A DNA stretch of 64,000 nucleotides, taken from the NCBI RefSeq assembly GCF_001186155.3, contig NZ_CP016540.2:310001-374000 (forward strand), written 5' to 3'. The translations under genes and the position numbers were made by a program. The notes beneath the pieces were generated by a model that was not told the origin of the DNA, ran no database searches, and saw only the letters and a list, made by a program, of their open reading frames with translations. The DNA comes from Planococcus versutus (GTDB lineage: Bacteria; Bacillota; Bacilli; Bacillales_A; Planococcaceae). This document shows positions 35,467 to 44,900 of the stretch, one piece after another. Each line of letters starts with the position of its first letter. The first letter of the stretch is position 1.

Positions 35467-37203
35467 ATGAATGCAATTGCATTAGCCGTTATTGGGATTT
35501 TTATATTTATATTGGGTTACCGCTTTTATTCCAAATTTATAGCAGAGAAGATTTTTAAACTTGATCCAAATTATGTTACGCCTGCACATCGTTTTAAAGA
35601 CGGTGTCGATTTTGTGCCAACTAATAAATTTGTTTTGTGGGGACATCATTTTACTTCAGTAGCCGGTGCTGCACCGATTTTAGGGCCAGCCATTGCAGTG
35701 TATTGGGGGTGGTTGCCAGCAGTTCTCTGGGTAGTGCTAGGAACCGTATTTGCCGCTGGGGTTCATGATTTTGGTACATTGGTGCTATCGGTGCGAAACA
35801 AAGGTCAGTCAGTTGGAACGCTTGCTCACCGGTTGATCGGTCAGCGAGGAAAAGTTTTGTTCTTGTTCATCATTTTAATCTTAGTGCTAATGGTCAATGC
35901 AGTGTTCGCTTGGGTTATTGCCAAACTGTTCATTTCTTATCCAGCAAGTGTTATTCCGGTATTTATTCAAATTCCTTTAGCGATTTGGATTGGTCATGCT
36001 GTTTATAAGAAAAACAAGAAAATGTTGATTCCTTCTGTATTTGCTTTGGTGGTCATGTATATAACAGCTATTATTGCTAGCCAAGTTAGTTTTCTTCAAA
36101 TTGATCTTGTTCAATATATGGGAGGAGAAAATGGAACTGGCATATTCGGACTTGATCCAATTTCAACAGCGTTCTTTATTTGGATTATTGTTTTGATGGT
36201 CTATGTCTATATTGCTTCTACATTACCAGTTTGGAAATTACTTCAGCCGCGTGACTTTATCAACTCTCATCAATTGATTGTTGGTCTGGGTATTCTTTAT
36301 TTAGGGTTGTTGTTTACTAATCCTGAAATCACAGCCCCCATGACTAATCCAGACGCTGATATTTCCTGGTTCCCGTTATTGTTCATTACCATTGCTTGTG
36401 GTGCGATTTCTGGATTCCACGGACTTGTTTCATCGGGGACGTCTTCAAAGCAATTAGATAAAGAAACAGATGCTCGTTTTGTCGGTTATTTAGGAGCGAT
36501 TGGAGAAGGGATTTTAGCATTGATTTCGATAATTGCTGTTATCACCTTGTTCCCTGATCGCGAGTCGTTTTTCGCGACATATAGTAGTTTTCAAGCTTCG
36601 AATGGAGCGGGTTTAGGCGCATTTATTGAAGGGGCTACTAACTTAGCGCAAGGCTTACTAATTCCAGCGGAAGTTGCTTCAACGATTGTTTCGATTATTG
36701 TTGTATCATTTGCTGCGACAACTTTGGATACGTCAGTTCGATTGATGCGTTACATCATTTCTGAGTTAGGTGTCGAATACAAAATTCCGTCTCTTGAGAA
36801 AAAGCATGTAGCGACCACACTTGCGGTTGGTGCAAGTGCTGCATTAGTTTTGCTGCCTGAAGGACCAAACGGATTTGGGTCAGGTGGCTACTTGTTATGG
36901 CCGCTTTTTGGAACAGCCAATCAACTGCTTGCTGGCATCAGCTTATTGCTCATATCCATATGGCTTAAGAAGCTTGGGCGAAACTACATGATTACCATTA
37001 TCCCAATGGTTTTCCTCATGTTTATGACGCTTTGGGCAATGTTCCAACAAGTGTTCTTGCAATGGGCATGGTATGCAGAACAACCAAGTATGTTATTGTT
37101 CATATTTGGAGCCATCATCTTTGTCTTTACGCTATGGATTATTTTGACGGCGGTTCAGGCATTGTTAAATAAAACAGATCCAGGTTTCTCAGAAGACGAG
37201 TAA
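35467..37203 (+). CDS. cstA: Carbon starvation protein CstA family transporter
   Basis: 578 residues with about 16 membrane helices. CstA landmarks are GHHFTSVAGAAPILGPAIAV near residue 60, ISGFHGLVSSGTSSKQL, and the end LWPLFGTANQLLAGISL. The family takes up peptides and/or pyruvate in carbon-limited cells. AGAAGGAG lies before the ATG. It is followed by a cory-CC-star gene and an ArsA-like ATPase gene on the same strand, an arrangement worth noting. No clear cre site was seen upstream. Confidence 0.92.
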   Translation: MNAIALAVIGIFIFILGYRFYSKFIAEKIFKLDPNYVTPAHRFKDGVDFVPTNKFVLWGHHFTSVAGAAPILGPAIAVYWGWLPAVLWVVLGTVFAAGVHDFGTLVLSVRNKGQSVGTLAHRLIGQRGKVLFLFIILILVLMVNAVFAWVIAKLFISYPASVIPVFIQIPLAIWIGHAVYKKNKKMLIPSVFALVVMYITAIIASQVSFLQIDLVQYMGGENGTGIFGLDPISTAFFIWIIVLMVYVYIASTLPVWKLLQPRDFINSHQLIVGLGILYLGLLFTNPEITAPMTNPDADISWFPLLFITIACGAISGFHGLVSSGTSSKQLDKETDARFVGYLGAIGEGILALISIIAVITLFPDRESFFATYSSFQASNGAGLGAFIEGATNLAQGLLIPAEVASTIVSIIVVSFAATTLDTSVRLMRYIISELGVEYKIPSLEKKHVATTLAVGASAALVLLPEGPNGFGSGGYLLWPLFGTANQLLAGISLLLISIWLKKLGRNYMITIIPMVFLMFMTLWAMFQQVFLQWAWYAEQPSMLLFIFGAIIFVFTLWIILTAVQALLNKTDPGFSEDE

Positions 37204-37271
37204 AACAAAAAAACAGCAAAGGCTCATGGGTTATGTGGTCCTTTCCATTTATAGTAGAAAGAGGTGCTGAT

Positions 37272-37535
37272 ATGCTGGTGTTCGATAAATTAAAACAATT
37301 GATTGCTTTTTATGAAGCTGTCCTTGAATTGCCACATCGCACTGAAATTGCACGTGAACTACGAGATGAAGACGATTTATTCTTGTTAATGCTGTATTCA
37401 GAGATGTTAGGAATCCCTAATCCTGTGTATTATTACACGTTAGAATTGTATCCATATATGATTGAAGAGTTTCATGATTGGCATCTACGTATGGGGATGG
37501 ATAAATCTCCATTAACTGGTATTCGTTGCTGTTAG
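37272..37535 (+). CDS. cory-CC-star protein
   Basis: 87 residues ending in the family's terminal ...IRCC with stop right after the Cys pair. Also typical: the EIARELRDEDDLFLLMLYSE segment and GIPNPVYYYTLELYPY. The family is small, of unknown role, and is usually encoded next to an ArsA-type ATPase, as here (24 nt). I start at the ATG at 37272, 5-6 nt from GAGGTG; the frame is open to 37233. The C-terminal Cys pair suggests metal or thiol chemistry handed to the ATPase, which is a guess. Confidence 0.75.
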   Translation: MLVFDKLKQLIAFYEAVLELPHRTEIARELRDEDDLFLLMLYSEMLGIPNPVYYYTLELYPYMIEEFHDWHLRMGMDKSPLTGIRCC

Positions 37536-37559
37536 TTGTTTCAGAAATGAGGTAAAAAA

Positions 37560-38492
37560 ATGGATGTGTTATCTAAAAAGATCATTTTTGTAGGCGGAAA
37601 AGGGGGTGTTGGCAAATCAACATCAGCAGCAGCAATTGCTTGGAAGTCAGCTGAAGCAGGCAATAAAACCTTGTTGATTTCAACAGATCCAGCTCACAAT
37701 GTAGGAGACATTTTTAACCAAGAAATTGGAGGTAAAATAAAAGCGATTGCCGATAATTTGTATGCTCTTGAAATTGATCCTGAAATTGAAACAGATGCCT
37801 ATATTAAAACGGTAAAAGCCAACATTAAAGGAACGGTTCATTCTAGTATGATGGAAGAAGTGAACCGACAATTAGATACCGCAAAAGCTTCTCCAGGTGC
37901 TGATGAAGCGGCACTGTTCGATAAACTGATTCATATCATTTTAGAAGAACGAAAAAATTTCGATAAGTTAATATTTGATACGGCTCCTACAGGTCATACG
38001 ATTCGATTGTTAACATTACCCGAACTAATGGGAGTTTGGATTGAAGGGTTGCTTGAAAAACGTCGTAAAACCAATGAAAACTACTCACAGTTATTGAATG
38101 ATGGTGAACCGAGAGAAGATCCCATTTATGATGTGTTGAGAGAACGGCAAAAACGTTTTTCAAAAGCGCGTGATTTATTGTTGGATGAAAAAGAAACAGG
38201 ATTTATTTTTGTCTTAAATCCAGAACGACTACCTATTTTGGAAACCCAAAAAGCAATAGAGTTACTTCACAATTACGATCTCCACGTTAAGACACTTATT
38301 ATTAACAAAGTGTTACCAGAAGAAGCAGATGGTGAATTTTTAATGGAAAGAAAAAAACATGAAAAGAAATATATGCACCAAATTGAAGAAACGTTCTCAA
38401 AACAGAAACTTGTCTATGTTCCCTTTTTTTCACAAGACATTATTAGCAAAAAACAACTAGAATTGTTCAGTAGTTTTTTCAAGGAAGGATGA
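37560..38492 (+). CDS. ArsA/GET3 (TRC40) family ATPase
   Basis: 310 residues. Deviant Walker A GGKGGVGKST at 12-21, switch I ISTDPAHNVGD, and switch II FDTAPTGHTIRLL are those of the ArsA/Get3 group. No arsenite pump (ArsB) or repeated second half is present, so a classic arsenic role is not supported. The neighbouring cory-CC-star gene is the normal genomic partner. Weak ribosome site AGGT about 8 nt before the ATG. Cytosolic; client unknown. Confidence 0.85.
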   Translation: MDVLSKKIIFVGGKGGVGKSTSAAAIAWKSAEAGNKTLLISTDPAHNVGDIFNQEIGGKIKAIADNLYALEIDPEIETDAYIKTVKANIKGTVHSSMMEEVNRQLDTAKASPGADEAALFDKLIHIILEERKNFDKLIFDTAPTGHTIRLLTLPELMGVWIEGLLEKRRKTNENYSQLLNDGEPREDPIYDVLRERQKRFSKARDLLLDEKETGFIFVLNPERLPILETQKAIELLHNYDLHVKTLIINKVLPEEADGEFLMERKKHEKKYMHQIEETFSKQKLVYVPFFSQDIISKKQLELFSSFFKEG

Positions 38493-38497
38493 ATTAA

Positions 38498-39481
38498 ATG
38501 AAAGCATTTGTAATGGCATCAAGTCAGTGGAAACTAACAGATATGGCAGAACCAAAGGCAAAGTCAGATGAAGTGGTTGTAGCGTTAAAAGCATCAGGAA
38601 TCAATCGCAGAGATTTAGGTCTGATCAAACGTTACGGAGATAATTCAGCTCCTTTAATTGTTGGTTCTGATGGAGCTGGAATAGTAGAATCGGTTGGCGA
38701 AGACGTGACTGATTTTGCTTATGGAGATGAAGTCATTATTAATCCAGCACTGCGCTGGTATACCAATAGTGAAGCACCTCCTGCTGAATTTGATATTCTG
38801 GGCATGCCAGATCACGGAACTTTTGCTGAGAAAATTGCTATATCTGCTGAACAATTAGAGAAAAAGCCTGCTCATTTAAGTTGGGAAGAAGCCGGAAGTT
38901 TAGCATTGCCAGCATTGACTGGGTACCGTGCATTGTTTACAAAAGGACAATTAAAAAAAGGCGATACGTTATTTATCCCAGGAGCAGGGAGCGGCGTTGC
39001 AACTTTCTTAATTCAATTTGCTAAAAACAGTGGAGCTCGAGTAATTGTAACTTCGCGCAGTGAAGAAAAAAGACAGTATGCAAAAGAAATTGGAGCAGAT
39101 TTAGCTATTGCGACAGACAGTGATTGGGAAAAAGAACTAGAAGGTGAAACCATTGACCTTGTAATTGACAGTGTCGGAGCAGCAACTTTTAATCGCTCGC
39201 TTGATGTGTTGAAAAAAGGTGGTCGTATTGTTGTTTTTGGAGCTACAACAGAAGATACAGTTGAGTTGAATTTGCGTACATTCTTTTATGGGCAATATCA
39301 ATTAATTGGTTCAACGATGGGGAGTCGGGAAGAGTTGCGCGAAATGTTAGCTCATATGGAATCTCACAACATGAACCCAATTATTGATAAAATCTATCCG
39401 CTCGGTCAAGCACAAGAAGCATTTGATTATTTAGCATCTGGCAATCAGTTTGGTAAAGTCGTTTTAAGTATTAATCAATAA
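38498..39481 (+). CDS. Zinc-type alcohol dehydrogenase-like / quinone oxidoreductase (YogA-like MDR)
   Basis: 327 residues, medium-chain reductase. GroES-like part with INRRDLGLIKRYG and VGSDGAGIVESVG; nucleotide fold with IPGAGSGVATFLIQFAK (a variant of the AxxGxVG loop), and VIDSVGAATFN. Zinc ligands are not evident. Similar to Bacillus YogA. Starts 5 nt after the ATPase gene with AAGGAGG... ribosome site, so it ends the CstA / cory-CC-star / ATPase group. Confidence 0.85.
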   Translation: MKAFVMASSQWKLTDMAEPKAKSDEVVVALKASGINRRDLGLIKRYGDNSAPLIVGSDGAGIVESVGEDVTDFAYGDEVIINPALRWYTNSEAPPAEFDILGMPDHGTFAEKIAISAEQLEKKPAHLSWEEAGSLALPALTGYRALFTKGQLKKGDTLFIPGAGSGVATFLIQFAKNSGARVIVTSRSEEKRQYAKEIGADLAIATDSDWEKELEGETIDLVIDSVGAATFNRSLDVLKKGGRIVVFGATTEDTVELNLRTFFYGQYQLIGSTMGSREELREMLAHMESHNMNPIIDKIYPLGQAQEAFDYLASGNQFGKVVLSINQ

Positions 39482-39508
39482 AAAAAGCCCCTCGGGGCTT
39501 TTTTTATT
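39481..39508. terminator. Bidirectional terminator
   Basis: AAAAAAGCCC, CTCG loop, GGGCTTTTTTT. Ends both the MDR gene and the converging DUF4870 gene. Confidence 0.9.
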
Positions 39509-39812
39509 GATACCAACTTCCGACGATGGGATAGTCGAAAGTTTCGTTTTTGAGTGCTCTAAGAATTCCCATGATGGGAACGATTATGCCCATCAATCCG
39601 AAAACAATTAGCATTGGAATGCCAATCAAGAAAATGACTAACCAACTAGAAAGAAACAGCAATGCGCCTATCGCTAATTGGAAGAGTAAAGCTTGAATTG
39701 ATAATCTTTTTACTTCTTTGTCATCAGAAATTAAGAACACGATCACTGGAACAAGAAATGGTGCAAAAAATGCACTGGCATGGACAAGTACTTTTAATCC
39801 GGTATTTTCCAT
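39504..39812 (-). CDS. DUF4870 domain-containing membrane protein
   Basis: 102 residues with three hydrophobic helices. HASAFFAPFLVPVIVFLISDD followed by SIQALLFQLAIGAL and a closing ALKNETFDYPIVGSWY is the DUF4870 (Tic20-like) layout. GGAGG is 7 nt before the ATG. Single gene. Function unknown. Confidence 0.85.
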   Translation of the reverse strand: MENTGLKVLVHASAFFAPFLVPVIVFLISDDKEVKRLSIQALLFQLAIGALLFLSSWLVIFLIGIPMLIVFGLMGIIVPIMGILRALKNETFDYPIVGSWYQ

Positions 39813-39886
39813 TTTTTAACCTCCAGTCAAATAGTTACTATTCTTTATATACGGATAAGTAGCTCAAAAGTTTCATTTACTTATTA

Positions 39887-40327
39887 TTATTCGAGAATAT
39901 ACGTTAAAGCTTTGATAGCTTGGTCACACGTTTCGACAGTAGCACTTGCTTTTCTCGACAATTCTTTTAATGGATGATGCAATTTCTCTGGACGAATGAG
40001 TATGACAGGTTTACCCGAAGCAAGTGCTGCACTAGCGTCCATTGCAGTGTTCCATTGTTTGTACTGTTCGCCAAAGAGCGCAATAACTAAATCAGCTTTG
40101 TGCATCAACACACTTGTACGCAAATTATTAAAGCTAGAAGCCGCATGATCTTTTGCGATGGCGGTAGATTGCTCACCGAGAATATCGTCGCCGATATTAT
40201 CTGAACGTTCGTGAATTTCCATTGGACCTACAAAATCGATTGGCAAATCTAACGCAGCAGATTTCTTTTTAATTTCTTCGCGCCAATCGCTATGAATTTC
40301 TCCAGCAAGATAAACAGTCAATTTCAT
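39887..40327 (-). CDS. ytoQ: YtoQ family protein
   Basis: 146 residues, nucleoside 2-deoxyribosyltransferase-like (YtoQ) fold: VYLAGEIHSDWREEIKKK, VGPMEIHERSDNIGDDI, ALFGEQYKQWNTAMDAS, KPVILIRPEKLHHPLKELS. Start at 40327, 7 nt from GGAGGG; the neighbouring ATG at 40330 is 4 nt from it. Function unknown; the fold suggests nucleotide-sugar or ADP-ribose type binding. It follows the small WYL-like gene by 54 nt on the same strand and so may be read from the LexA-box promoter there. Confidence 0.88.
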   Translation of the reverse strand: MKLTVYLAGEIHSDWREEIKKKSAALDLPIDFVGPMEIHERSDNIGDDILGEQSTAIAKDHAASSFNNLRTSVLMHKADLVIALFGEQYKQWNTAMDASAALASGKPVILIRPEKLHHPLKELSRKASATVETCDQAIKALTYILE

Positions 40328-40381
40328 CATATCACCCTCCAAAAGGTATTTCTTCAAGTGTATCATAATGGACATAGCAGC

Positions 40382-40603
40382 TTATATGATTTGACGTTCT
40401 TTAACTATAACGGGCATCAGTGAAAGGACATTATCTATTTTAAAGGTTCTTTTCTTGTGGCGAAGAAAGCAATAAGCTTGGAATGAATCTCCACGAATCG
40501 ATAAAATTTTAACGCGTCGTTTGCTGATCGTGCCATCGTTTGCAATATACATCATATCAACTAATTGTTGATACGAAAAAGCTTTTTGAATTTGTGTTTT
40601 CAT
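40382..40603 (-). CDS. Small WYL-like protein behind a LexA-type box
   Basis: 73 residues. The body YQQLVDMMYIANDGTISKRR then VKILSIRGDSFQAYCFLRHKKRTFKIDNVLSL has the strand order of the Sm-like WYL domain (substrate sensor of WYL regulators), but no DNA-binding domain is attached. GGAGGG is 6 nt before the ATG at 40603. Its promoter TTGTTT-17-TATAAT (40640-40668) is followed at once by a LexA-type palindrome on the presumed start site, so SOS induction is likely. Divergent from sbcD. The WYL assignment is by eye. Confidence 0.7.
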   Translation of the reverse strand: MKTQIQKAFSYQQLVDMMYIANDGTISKRRVKILSIRGDSFQAYCFLRHKKRTFKIDNVLSLMPVIVKERQII

Positions 40604-40624
40604 GAATAACCCTCCTCTATAAAT

Positions 40625-40638
40625 AGAACGTTTGTTCT
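40625..40638 (-). promoter_or_regulatory. LexA (DinR)-type box 1
   Basis: Perfect 14-bp palindrome AGAACGTTTGTTCT, fitting GAAC-N4-GTTC of Gram-positive LexA sites. It covers the presumed transcript start of the WYL-like gene, whose -10 TATAAT ends 2 nt upstream. Confidence 0.75.
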
Positions 40639-40639
40639 T

Positions 40640-40668
40640 ATTATAAAACAAGAGCTAGATTAAAACAA
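40640..40668 (-). promoter_or_regulatory. Sigma-A promoter of the WYL-like gene
   Basis: Minus strand: TTGTTT (40668-40663), 17 nt, TATAAT (40645-40640). Confidence 0.7.
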
Positions 40669-40683
40669 GCAAGTAATATCGTG

Positions 40684-40689
40684 TATAAT
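40684..40689 (+). promoter_or_regulatory. -10 box of sbcD promoter
   Basis: Perfect TATAAT. The -35 is weak (TTAAAA around 40660). The presumed start at about 40696 falls in LexA box 2. Confidence 0.6.
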
Positions 40690-40693
40690 GGAA

Positions 40694-40707
40694 CGAACGT
40701 ATATTCT
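40694..40707 (+). promoter_or_regulatory. LexA (DinR)-type box 2
   Basis: CGAACGTATATTCT, one mismatch in the right half from CGAAC-N4-GTTC. It begins 5 nt after the -10 box of sbcD. Confidence 0.65.
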
Positions 40708-40734
40708 TTTGCAACAAACGAAAGGGGTAATTTG

Positions 40735-41901
40735 ATGAAGTTTTTTCATACTGCCGACTGGCATTTAGGAAAATTAGTACAAGGCGTTTATATGACAGAA
40801 GATCAACAATTCGTACTTAAACAATTTATAGATGCAATCGAAGAAGAAAAGCCGGATGCTATTATTATTGCTGGAGATTTGTATGACCGAGCTGTACCGC
40901 CAACAGATGCAGTTAATTTACTTGACGAGGTGCTCGCACAAATCGTATTAAAGTTGGAAATACCAGTCTTAGCAGTAGCAGGCAATCACGACAGCCCAGG
41001 AAGATTAAATTTTGGTAGTCGATTAATGAAAGGAAACGAAATTTATATAGCAGGACATGTACATAAAAATCATCAAGCGGTAGTGTTAGAAGATCGCTTT
41101 GGAAAAGTCTATTTTCATTTGATTCCTTATGCAGATCCTTCGGTGATTCGCTATGAGTTTAAAGATGAATCTATTCGTACACATGATGATGCCATGAAGG
41201 CAATTACAGACAATATTAAATCGGTGTATGATTCACAAGCTCGCCATGTTTTTGTTGGTCACGCTTTTGTAACAAGTCATGGTGAACAAGAAGAGAATAC
41301 GAGCGACTCGGAACGCCCTCTTGCTATTGGCGGTGCAGAGCATGTAGATGTGCGTCATTTTGATGGGTTTCACTATACAGCGCTAGGACATTTACATAAA
41401 GCACATTATGTGCTGAATGAAACCATCCGCTATTCAGGATCGCCTTTAAAATATTCAATCTCAGAAGAACATCATAAAAAAGGATTTCATATCGTGGAAC
41501 TAGATGCACAAGGTGGAGTAACTGTAGAAAAGCGCTTGTTTGCGCCAACACGTGACATGCGAACGGTAGAAGGTACGATGGACGATATTTTAAGTCACGA
41601 AATAAGTGAAGACTTTGTCTTCGTCACATTACTAGATGATGCTCCGGTGCTTTTTCCAATGGAAAAAGTGCGTTCTGTTTATCCAAATGCGATGCATATA
41701 GAACGGAAAAATTTTTCTGGAACTATGGTTGAAAGTCATACAGGTTCGCGCCGAAAAATGGATTCCTTGTCGTTATTCCATGCTTTTTATGAAGAAGTAA
41801 AAAGTGAAAAAGCGACAGATGCGACAGTTGAAATTTTTAAAGAAGTTTTACAAGAATTCCTTTACGAAGAACCTGTCAAAAAAGAAGAGGTGAAGTCATG
41901 A
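40735..41901 (+). CDS. sbcD: Exonuclease SbcCD, nuclease subunit D
   Basis: Mre11-type metallophosphoesterase, 388 residues. Metal motifs: HTADWHLG (Asp8, His10), AGDLYDRAVP, AGNHDSPG and the later GHLHKAHY. With SbcC it cuts DNA hairpins and processes blocked ends. ATG at 40735 behind AAGGGG; the longer frame to 40681 covers the promoter and LexA box. It overlaps sbcC by 4 nt (ATGA). Regulation by LexA is likely from the upstream box; sbcDC is SOS-controlled in Staphylococcus. Confidence 0.96.
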   Translation: MKFFHTADWHLGKLVQGVYMTEDQQFVLKQFIDAIEEEKPDAIIIAGDLYDRAVPPTDAVNLLDEVLAQIVLKLEIPVLAVAGNHDSPGRLNFGSRLMKGNEIYIAGHVHKNHQAVVLEDRFGKVYFHLIPYADPSVIRYEFKDESIRTHDDAMKAITDNIKSVYDSQARHVFVGHAFVTSHGEQEENTSDSERPLAIGGAEHVDVRHFDGFHYTALGHLHKAHYVLNETIRYSGSPLKYSISEEHHKKGFHIVELDAQGGVTVEKRLFAPTRDMRTVEGTMDDILSHEISEDFVFVTLLDDAPVLFPMEKVRSVYPNAMHIERKNFSGTMVESHTGSRRKMDSLSLFHAFYEEVKSEKATDATVEIFKEVLQEFLYEEPVKKEEVKS

Positions 41902-44900
41902 GACCCTTAAAACTAAAAATGACTGCATTTGGTCCTTATAAAAATACGGAAGAAATTGATTTTGCCGATTTACAAGGAAACCAGTTGTTCGTTATTTCTG
42001 GAAGTACGGGCTCTGGAAAGACGACCATTTTTGATGGTATTTGTTTTGCTTTGTATGGTGCTGCTAGTGGTTCTGATCGCAGCGAGTCACGAATTTTGAG
42101 AAGTGATTTTGCAGATGACAAAACCCATACTGCTGTTGAAATGGAGTTTGAAATTCACGGAAAAAAATACCGTGTACTACGCCAAATGAGTCATGTGAAA
42201 AAAGGCAATAAAAGTCCGACTGGAGAGCGTTATGAATTTTTCGAGTTAACAGCAGAAGGTGAAAAGCCGGCTGTTGAACGTCAAATTGTTTCGGAAATCA
42301 ATCGACGTATCGAAGAAATTGTCGGATTGACGCAAAATCAATTTAGTCAGATTGTCATGCTACCACAAGGTGAATTTCGAAAACTGCTGACATCGGAAAC
42401 AGACAATAAAGAAGAAATTCTTCGGAAAATATTCAAAACAGAGCCTTACAAATTGATTAGCGAACGACTTAAACAAAAAAAAGATGAAGCTGAAAAAAGT
42501 GTAGTGCGAGAGCAGCAAAATCTCTCTATTTACATTCAGCGCATAAGTGATTCCTTGCCAAGTCGAGACTCCGAACTTTTTGAAGTGCTAAGTCGAGAGC
42601 ACAGGAACATCAACCAAGTTCTGAAAGGATTAGAAACAGAAATTTTCTATTATAAAGAAAAAATTAATGAAGATGATGAAAAATATGAAAAAGCATATCA
42701 ACTTCATAAAGATAAGTTGAATGCTTATCACGAAGCGAAAAAATGGAATGATCGGTTTAGCGAACTTCATACAAAACAAAAGCAATTGCAACAGTTAGAA
42801 CAACGTCAGTCTGAATACGCAGAAAAAGAAAAGGCTTTGCAAGCAGCAGAACGCGCTAGCTATATTGCTAGTATCGAAACCACGTTTGACGAATTGCGCA
42901 AAGATGAAATTGAGAAAAGTAACGAGCTAGAACGAGCAATACTTCAGCAAGAAAAAGCAGAACAAGCGAAAATTTCTGCTGAAAAAATGTTTCAAGCGCA
43001 AGAACAACTTCAAGATGATCGCGAGCAACTGAGTGAGAAGCTCGTTTATTTAAAAAAATTATTGCCGGTTATTCAAGAACTCAGTGACAAAGAAAACAAT
43101 GTCATAAACTTGAAAAAAACTGTAAATTATTCAGAAACGCAATTTAAAAAAACAGAAAAAGCACTTGGCATACAGAAAAACGAAAAACAGCAATTAGATG
43201 AAAACATAGCCGTATTACAAGATGTTTTAGACTCGTCTGAAGAAACGCAACAAAAACTGTCAATTGCTACTGAAAAACATCGAGTACTTTGTGACTATGT
43301 TTTAGTAGAACAGCAAGTACAACAGCAACGAGCAATAGAAAAAGAAAACAAAGTAAAATTTGAAGAAATGGCCACATCCTATCATCAACTAGAAGCGCAA
43401 TGGTTTGCTAACCAAGCGTATGTTCTTGCCGGGCAATTGCATGACGGAAAAGCATGTCCTGTTTGTGGAAGTATTGAACATCCTGGAGCAGATTTGACGA
43501 ATATAGAAAATGTAGTAACGAAAGAACAAGTAGAATCGACGAAATTTAGTTTTGATCGAGTGGATGGAGAATTTCGCAATGCATCAGCTAAATTACGTAC
43601 GTTGCAAGAACAATTGGAAAACAAAACCAGTGAATTAGCAAAGCATGAACTACAAGTCAATCGAGCAGAAGAAGATGTGACTTTGTTTGAGCAAACAAAA
43701 AAACAATTAATTGAAAAAGTAAGACAACAGCAAGCACATAAACTCGAATTGCGGAAATGGCAAGAGCAATTGACTAGCTGTGTAAAAAAAGTGGAGGAAG
43801 TAGAAAAAAGTAAAGAAGAGGCTTCAAAACAACTACAACAGCATAGTTCCGCTTTCCAAACTGCAAAGGCAGTTTTTGAAAACGAATTAGCTGCTGTTCC
43901 AGAAGAGCTTCGAGAGTTAGCCGTTTTACAAGAGCAGTTGCAACAAGCATCTGCTCAAAAGAAAAAACTTGAGCAAAACTGGAAAAATGCGCAAGAACAA
44001 TTCCAACAGTCCAAAGAACAATCAATCCGTGCAGGAGTTTCTGTTCAACATGCTCAAGATACTGCCAAAGAAATAGAGCAAAAGAGAAAAAAAGCGCAAC
44101 TGCAATTTACTGCAGCTTTAGCTCAATCATCATTTGACTCAGAACAAGCGTATCAACAAGCGAAAATGACAGAAGCGGTATTTGTGTCGTTGAAAAAAGA
44201 AATGATAGAATTCAACCAAATGCGTCATACCTTAACGCAACAAGTCTATGAATTAGAAGAGATACTTAGAGAGCAATCCGTAAAAGATTTAAGCCAATCA
44301 GAAGAAGAACTTGCTAAATTGAAAGCAATTTACGAAACAGCTTTTTCAGAACGAACTCGTTCACATGATTACGAAAAAATAGGGAATAAATTGAGTCAAA
44401 GTATTCAAGGAGTAGTTGAAAGCGCACTGGAAGCTGAAGAAAAATTCAACCAAATTGCTGATTTGCATAATATGATTCGAGGACAAAATGAGTTAAAAAT
44501 TTCATTTGAACGCTATTTACAAATCGAGTATCTTGAACAAATCATTTTATCTGCCAATGAACGACTGAAAAATTTATCGAACGGACAATTTTATTTGATT
44601 CGCAGTGATCGACAAGAATCACGAGGCAAACAAAGTGGATTGGGTCTAGACGTTTACGATGCTTACACGGGACAGACGCGTGATGTGAAAACCATGTCGG
44701 GTGGGGAAAAATTCAACGCCTCATTATGTTTAGCACTTGGAATGGCGGACGTCATTCAAAGTTTCCAAGGCAATGTCTCAATTGATACAATGTTTATTGA
44801 CGAAGGATTTGGTTCGCTCGATGAAGAGTCGCTCAATAAATCAATTGAAACTTTGATTGATCTGCAAAAATCAGGGCGAATGATTGGCGTCATCTCACAT

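Noticed and set aside
37560..38492. Arsenite resistance role of the ArsA-like ATPase
   Set aside because: No arsB, arsC or arsR nearby, and a single ATPase half; the cory-CC-star partner points to another function.
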